Shown: piece by piece, positions 39,534 to 41,850 of the stretch
Position numbering within the stretch: position 1 is the stretch's first letter
How the letters are laid out: every line of letters starts with the position of its first letter
NCBI RefSeq assembly: GCF_900142145.1
Contig: NZ_FQZV01000036.1
Location: forward strand, 1-41,850
Direction: 5' to 3'
From: Geosporobacter subterraneus DSM 17957
GTDB lineage: Bacteria; Bacillota; Clostridia; Peptostreptococcales; Thermotaleaceae
DNA: 41,850 nucleotides
Made by a program: the position numbers and the translations under genes
The notes under the pieces: model-generated
Seen by the model: the letters and a program-made list of their open reading frames with translations, nothing else
Told to the model about the DNA's origin: nothing
Database searches by the model: none

Positions 39534-40694
39534 ATGAAAAAATTTGTGGTTAGACCGGAGATTTATTTCGGAGAAAACTCGATAAATTATTTGCGCAAAA
39601 TCAATGGAAAGAGGGCCTTTATCGTAACGGACCCATTTATGGTGAAGCTGGGATTAGTTGATAAAGTCACCCAGTTATTAGATGAAAATAGGGTAGCCTA
39701 TGAGATATTTTCAGAGGTTGAACCGGATCCATCCTTACAGACCGTAAAAAAGGGACTCATGTGCATTTTGAAAATGAAGCCTGACGTCATGATTGCTATT
39801 GGAGGTGGCTCATCCATTGACGCGGCGAAGGCTATTATGATGCTGTGCATCCACACCAAGGAAAAGTTCATAGATATTGAAAACATTAAAAAACCCTGCT
39901 TTGTGGCCATACCTACTACCAGCGGAACTGGGTCTGAGGTTACCTCCTATGCAGTGATCACCGATCGTGAAAAGGATTTGAAAATTCCATTGAGCGAAGA
40001 TCTCATGATGCCTGACGTGGCTCTGTTGGATTGTGCCTTGACAAAAACGGTACCACCCCATGTGACCGCAGATACGGGGATGGATGTATTAACCCACGCC
40101 ATAGAGGCCTATGCTTCATCATTGGCTAATGACTTTACAGATATTTACGCAGAGAAAGCCATTCACCACGTATTTCGCTACCTGTTAAGAGCATATAAGG
40201 ATGGAAATGATATGGAGGCAAGACAAAAGTTACATAGTGCTTCCTGTATGGCTGGAATCGCTTTTACCAACGCATCATTAGGGATAAATCACAGCTTGGC
40301 CCATACCTTAGGAGCAAAATTCCACTTGTCCCACGGCAGGAGCAATGCAATATTTTTACCTTATGTCATTCGCTTTAATGCGGGGTTAGGAACGATTAAT
40401 GCCGTAAATCACGGCGTTGAACAAAAATATGCAGCTTTGGCTAAAGGGCTAGGGCTACCAGCATCCAATATTGAAGAGGGCATCGCAAGCTTGATAGAAG
40501 CAGTAAAGTTTTTAAACAGACAGCTAGTCATTCCCTTAACAATTGCGGAGGCAAACATCGCTAACGATGTATTTGAAAAGCATTTATTAGAAATGGCAAG
40601 CAATGCCTCGGCAGATATGTGCACGATCAACAATCCAAGAAGAGCTTCAAAGGGAGATTTCGTGAAAATCCTCCAAGAGGCCTACGGTAAATAG
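39534..40694 (+). CDS. Iron-containing alcohol dehydrogenase, PduQ-like
   Basis: A 386-residue group III alcohol dehydrogenase that reduces an aldehyde to alcohol with NADH. NAD-binding GGGSSID is at 90-96 and PTTSGTGSEVTSYAVI at 127-142. Metal ligands are D184 and H188 (GMDVLTHAIEA), H253 (INHSLAHTLG) and H267 (LSHGRSNA). The start KKFVVRPEIYFGENSI resembles PduQ, the microcompartment propanol dehydrogenase, and shell genes follow about 390 nt later. TAGGAGG precedes the ATG. It has its own terminator, so it is a separate transcript. Confidence 0.88.
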   Translation: MKKFVVRPEIYFGENSINYLRKINGKRAFIVTDPFMVKLGLVDKVTQLLDENRVAYEIFSEVEPDPSLQTVKKGLMCILKMKPDVMIAIGGGSSIDAAKAIMMLCIHTKEKFIDIENIKKPCFVAIPTTSGTGSEVTSYAVITDREKDLKIPLSEDLMMPDVALLDCALTKTVPPHVTADTGMDVLTHAIEAYASSLANDFTDIYAEKAIHHVFRYLLRAYKDGNDMEARQKLHSASCMAGIAFTNASLGINHSLAHTLGAKFHLSHGRSNAIFLPYVIRFNAGLGTINAVNHGVEQKYAALAKGLGLPASNIEEGIASLIEAVKFLNRQLVIPLTIAEANIANDVFEKHLLEMASNASADMCTINNPRRASKGDFVKILQEAYGK

Positions 40695-40712
40695 CAAATA
40701 ATTACTCTTCGA

Positions 40713-40746
40713 AGGTCTAACTGTGAAAAACAGTTGGACTTTTTTA
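40713..40746 (+). terminator. Intrinsic terminator of the alcohol dehydrogenase gene
   Basis: AGGTCTAACTG pairs with CAGTTGGACT through the loop TGAAAAA, followed by TTTTT. Confidence 0.85.
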
Positions 40747-40943
40747 AATTGTTAGAATATATAAAAAATATCATTCGAAATCAAAAAAGTCTCATCGGAT
40801 TATAATTTTTTTTAAAAATGATATTTCCTCATATAATATCCTGCAAATTATTCTCTGATGGAATGTCACGTATTTATAACAGCTTCACAAGATAGTGTCA
40901 GTGAAAAAAGGGTGAAGGATGATATATTTAAACTACAGATCGC

Positions 40944-40977
40944 TGCATCAGAAAGAAAGGCTGGATGCATTTTTTTA
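40944..40977 (+). terminator. Terminator-like hairpin in the shell-operon leader
   Basis: TGCATC (40944-40949) pairs with GATGCA (40964-40969), followed by TTTTTTT. It lies about 105 nt before the first shell gene, inside the gene-free stretch 40747-41081, so it may be an attenuator. A further hairpin, TAAAAGCA/TGCTTTTA, is at 41033-41053. A TATAAT at 40832 may be the promoter -10 box, though no good -35 is seen. Confidence 0.45.
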
Positions 40978-41081
40978 CATCAGATGGAAAACGCTTGCTG
41001 AAAATGCGTATGCCCGCCCAGATATAGTCATTTAAAAGCAAAATATGCTTTTAATAATAAATGATAAAGGAGGATTTCAAC

Positions 41082-41357
41082 ATGATGAAGGAAGCATTAG
41101 GAATGATTGAGACAAAGGGACTCGTAGGTGCCATCGAAGCAGCAGACGCAATGGTTAAGGCTGCAAATGTAGTCTTAGTAGGTTACGAGAAAATAGGTTC
41201 CGGTCTGATCACAATCATGGTAAGAGGGGATGTAGGGGCTGTGAAGGCTGCTACAGATGCCGGTGCAGCTGCTGCTGAAAAGGTTGGTCAAGTTGTATCC
41301 GTACACGTCATCCCAAGACCTCACACTGACGTAGAAAAAATATTACCTAAAGCATAA
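41082..41357 (+). CDS. pduA: Microcompartment shell hexamer protein PduA/EutM type
   Basis: A 91-residue single-domain BMC protein. It begins with [20 protein letters not shown], has the pore loop [20 protein letters not shown], and ends [16 protein letters not shown], all very close to PduA. Six copies form a flat hexamer with a central pore that tiles the microcompartment facet. The ATG at 41082 is chosen because AGGAGG lies 8 nt before it; the upstream in-frame ATG at 41061 has none. The next gene, PduB-like, begins 30 nt later, the order seen in propanediol-utilisation operons. Confidence 0.93.
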   Translation: MMKEALGMIETKGLVGAIEAADAMVKAANVVLVGYEKIGSGLITIMVRGDVGAVKAATDAGAAAAEKVGQVVSVHVIPRPHTDVEKILPKA

Positions 41358-41387
41358 TAAACGATTTTCTGAAGGAGGTGTAGGCTG

Positions 41388-41850
41388 ATGAAAGAGCAAT
41401 TAATCGAAAAGATCATGGAAGAAGTAATGAAAAAGGTAGATAGTGCTAAAGTAGAAGAGAAAAAAGAGGTGAAGTGTGAAATGAAAACTTGTTCATTAAC
41501 TGAATTTGTAGGTACAGCTATTGGCGATACAATTGGATTGGTAATTGCAAACGTGGATAATCAAGTACATGAAGCCATGGGTTTAGATAAGAAATATCGT
41601 TCTATCGGAATTATTGGTGCCCGTACAGGAGCAGGTCCTCATATCATGGCTGCTGATGAGGCAGTAAAAGCTACAAACACAGAGATCATCAAAATTGAAT
41701 TGGCAAGAGATACAAAGGGCGGCGCAGGCCATGGCTGCTTAATCCTATTTGGAGCAGAAGACGTATCCGATGCAAGAAGAGCAGTAGAAGTAGCATTAAA
41801 AGAATTAGACAGAACCTTCGGTGATGTATATGCCAACGATGCAGGTCACT
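41388..41850 (+). CDS. pduB: Microcompartment shell trimer protein PduB-like (3' end outside window)
   Basis: The ATG at 41388 follows GGAGG. The first 154 residues are visible. Residues 1-20 form an amphipathic helix (KEQLIEKIMEEVMKKV), similar in kind to the N-terminal extension of PduB that binds the enzyme core to the shell. From about residue 35 the BMC-T domain follows: SLTEFVGTAIGDTIGLVIAN, IGIIGARTGAGPHIMAADEA and GAGHGCLIFGAEDVSDARRA. PduB is a two-domain shell protein forming trimers. The gene runs past the window, so length and second domain cannot be checked. Confidence 0.9.
   Translation, partial: MKEQLIEKIMEEVMKKVDSAKVEEKKEVKCEMKTCSLTEFVGTAIGDTIGLVIANVDNQVHEAMGLDKKYRSIGIIGARTGAGPHIMAADEAVKATNTEIIKIELARDTKGGAGHGCLILFGAEDVSDARRAVEVALKELDRTFGDVYANDAGH

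Noticed and set aside
40747-41081. Sigma-54 promoter before the shell genes
   Set aside because: No TGG-N9-TGC pair with correct spacing was found.

Overview
The window looks like chromosomal DNA of a low-GC, spore-forming anaerobic Firmicute (class Clostridia). The sporulation pair YtrH/YtrI, an H-type small acid-soluble spore protein with a sigma-G-like promoter, AT-rich codon use, strong AGGAGG ribosome binding sites, frequent TTG/GTG starts, and selenium-molybdenum cofactor, sigma-54 and microcompartment genes all point that way. No species call is made. No rRNA, tRNA or CRISPR array was recognised.

Layout. (1) 1-7202: tail of a transposase, a VanW/G5 wall protein, ytrH-ytrI, an orphan MASE3-PAS-PAS histidine kinase and a YtcJ-type amidohydrolase. 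(2) 7203-16225: mixed accessory and envelope genes: a metallo-hydrolase remnant, an ECF sigma factor overlapping a TetR regulator, small membrane proteins, an L,D-transpeptidase, an amidase-domain protein, small conserved proteins, a manganese (yybP-ykoY) riboswitch before a GDT1-family exporter, a flavin reductase and a GntR/FCD regulator. (3) 16529-20912: uronate catabolism (kdgA, kdgK, a VOC protein, kdgF, uxaE), with a pair of inverted 16-bp operators before uxaE. (4) 21212-25840: maturation of selenium-dependent molybdenum hydroxylases (yqeC, a MoeA-like molybdopterin-binding protein, a broken xdhC, yqeB) followed by nickel-pincer genes larE and larB, without larC or larA. (5) 26080-33384: sspH on the minus strand, then a sigma-54-controlled PTS-dependent ketose kinase operon. 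(6) 33482-38733: LemA and TPM proteins, an NSS transporter, an FAD-dependent oxidoreductase and a frameshifted SDR pseudogene. (7) 38734-39533: non-coding and full of repeats. (8) 39534-41850: a PduQ-like alcohol dehydrogenase and the start of a bacterial microcompartment operon (PduA, then PduB cut by the window edge).

Most interesting system. The operon at 28509-33384 encodes a regulator with an N-terminal HPr domain (HPr-PAS-PAS-AAA-Fis), DhaM, a second HPr, two homologous small membrane proteins, DhaK, DhaL, a triose-phosphate-isomerase-like protein and an RpiB-like protein. Two good -24/-12 promoters drive it. The RpiB-like protein has lost the ring-opening histidine and the phosphate-site arginines of true RpiB, and the TIM-like protein has an altered loop 6. 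Both changes fit isomerases of acyclic tetrulose phosphates (EryH/EryI or LerI/DerI type). My inference is that this is a PEP-dependent erythrulose (tetrulose) pathway feeding erythrose-4-phosphate to the pentose phosphate pathway, with the membrane pair as candidate permease, rather than a plain dihydroxyacetone operon.

Dispersed repeats. Three families recur. Family A is about 125 bp (10734-10858 and inverted at 39226-39346). Family B is about 110 bp, predicted to fold into several hairpins (16395-16484, 25841-25954 minus, 38774-38892). Family C is a TGTCATyCTGA...TCAGrATGACA hairpin (34168-34254, 38937-39006, 39135-39206). All calls come from reading the sequence; no database search was run.
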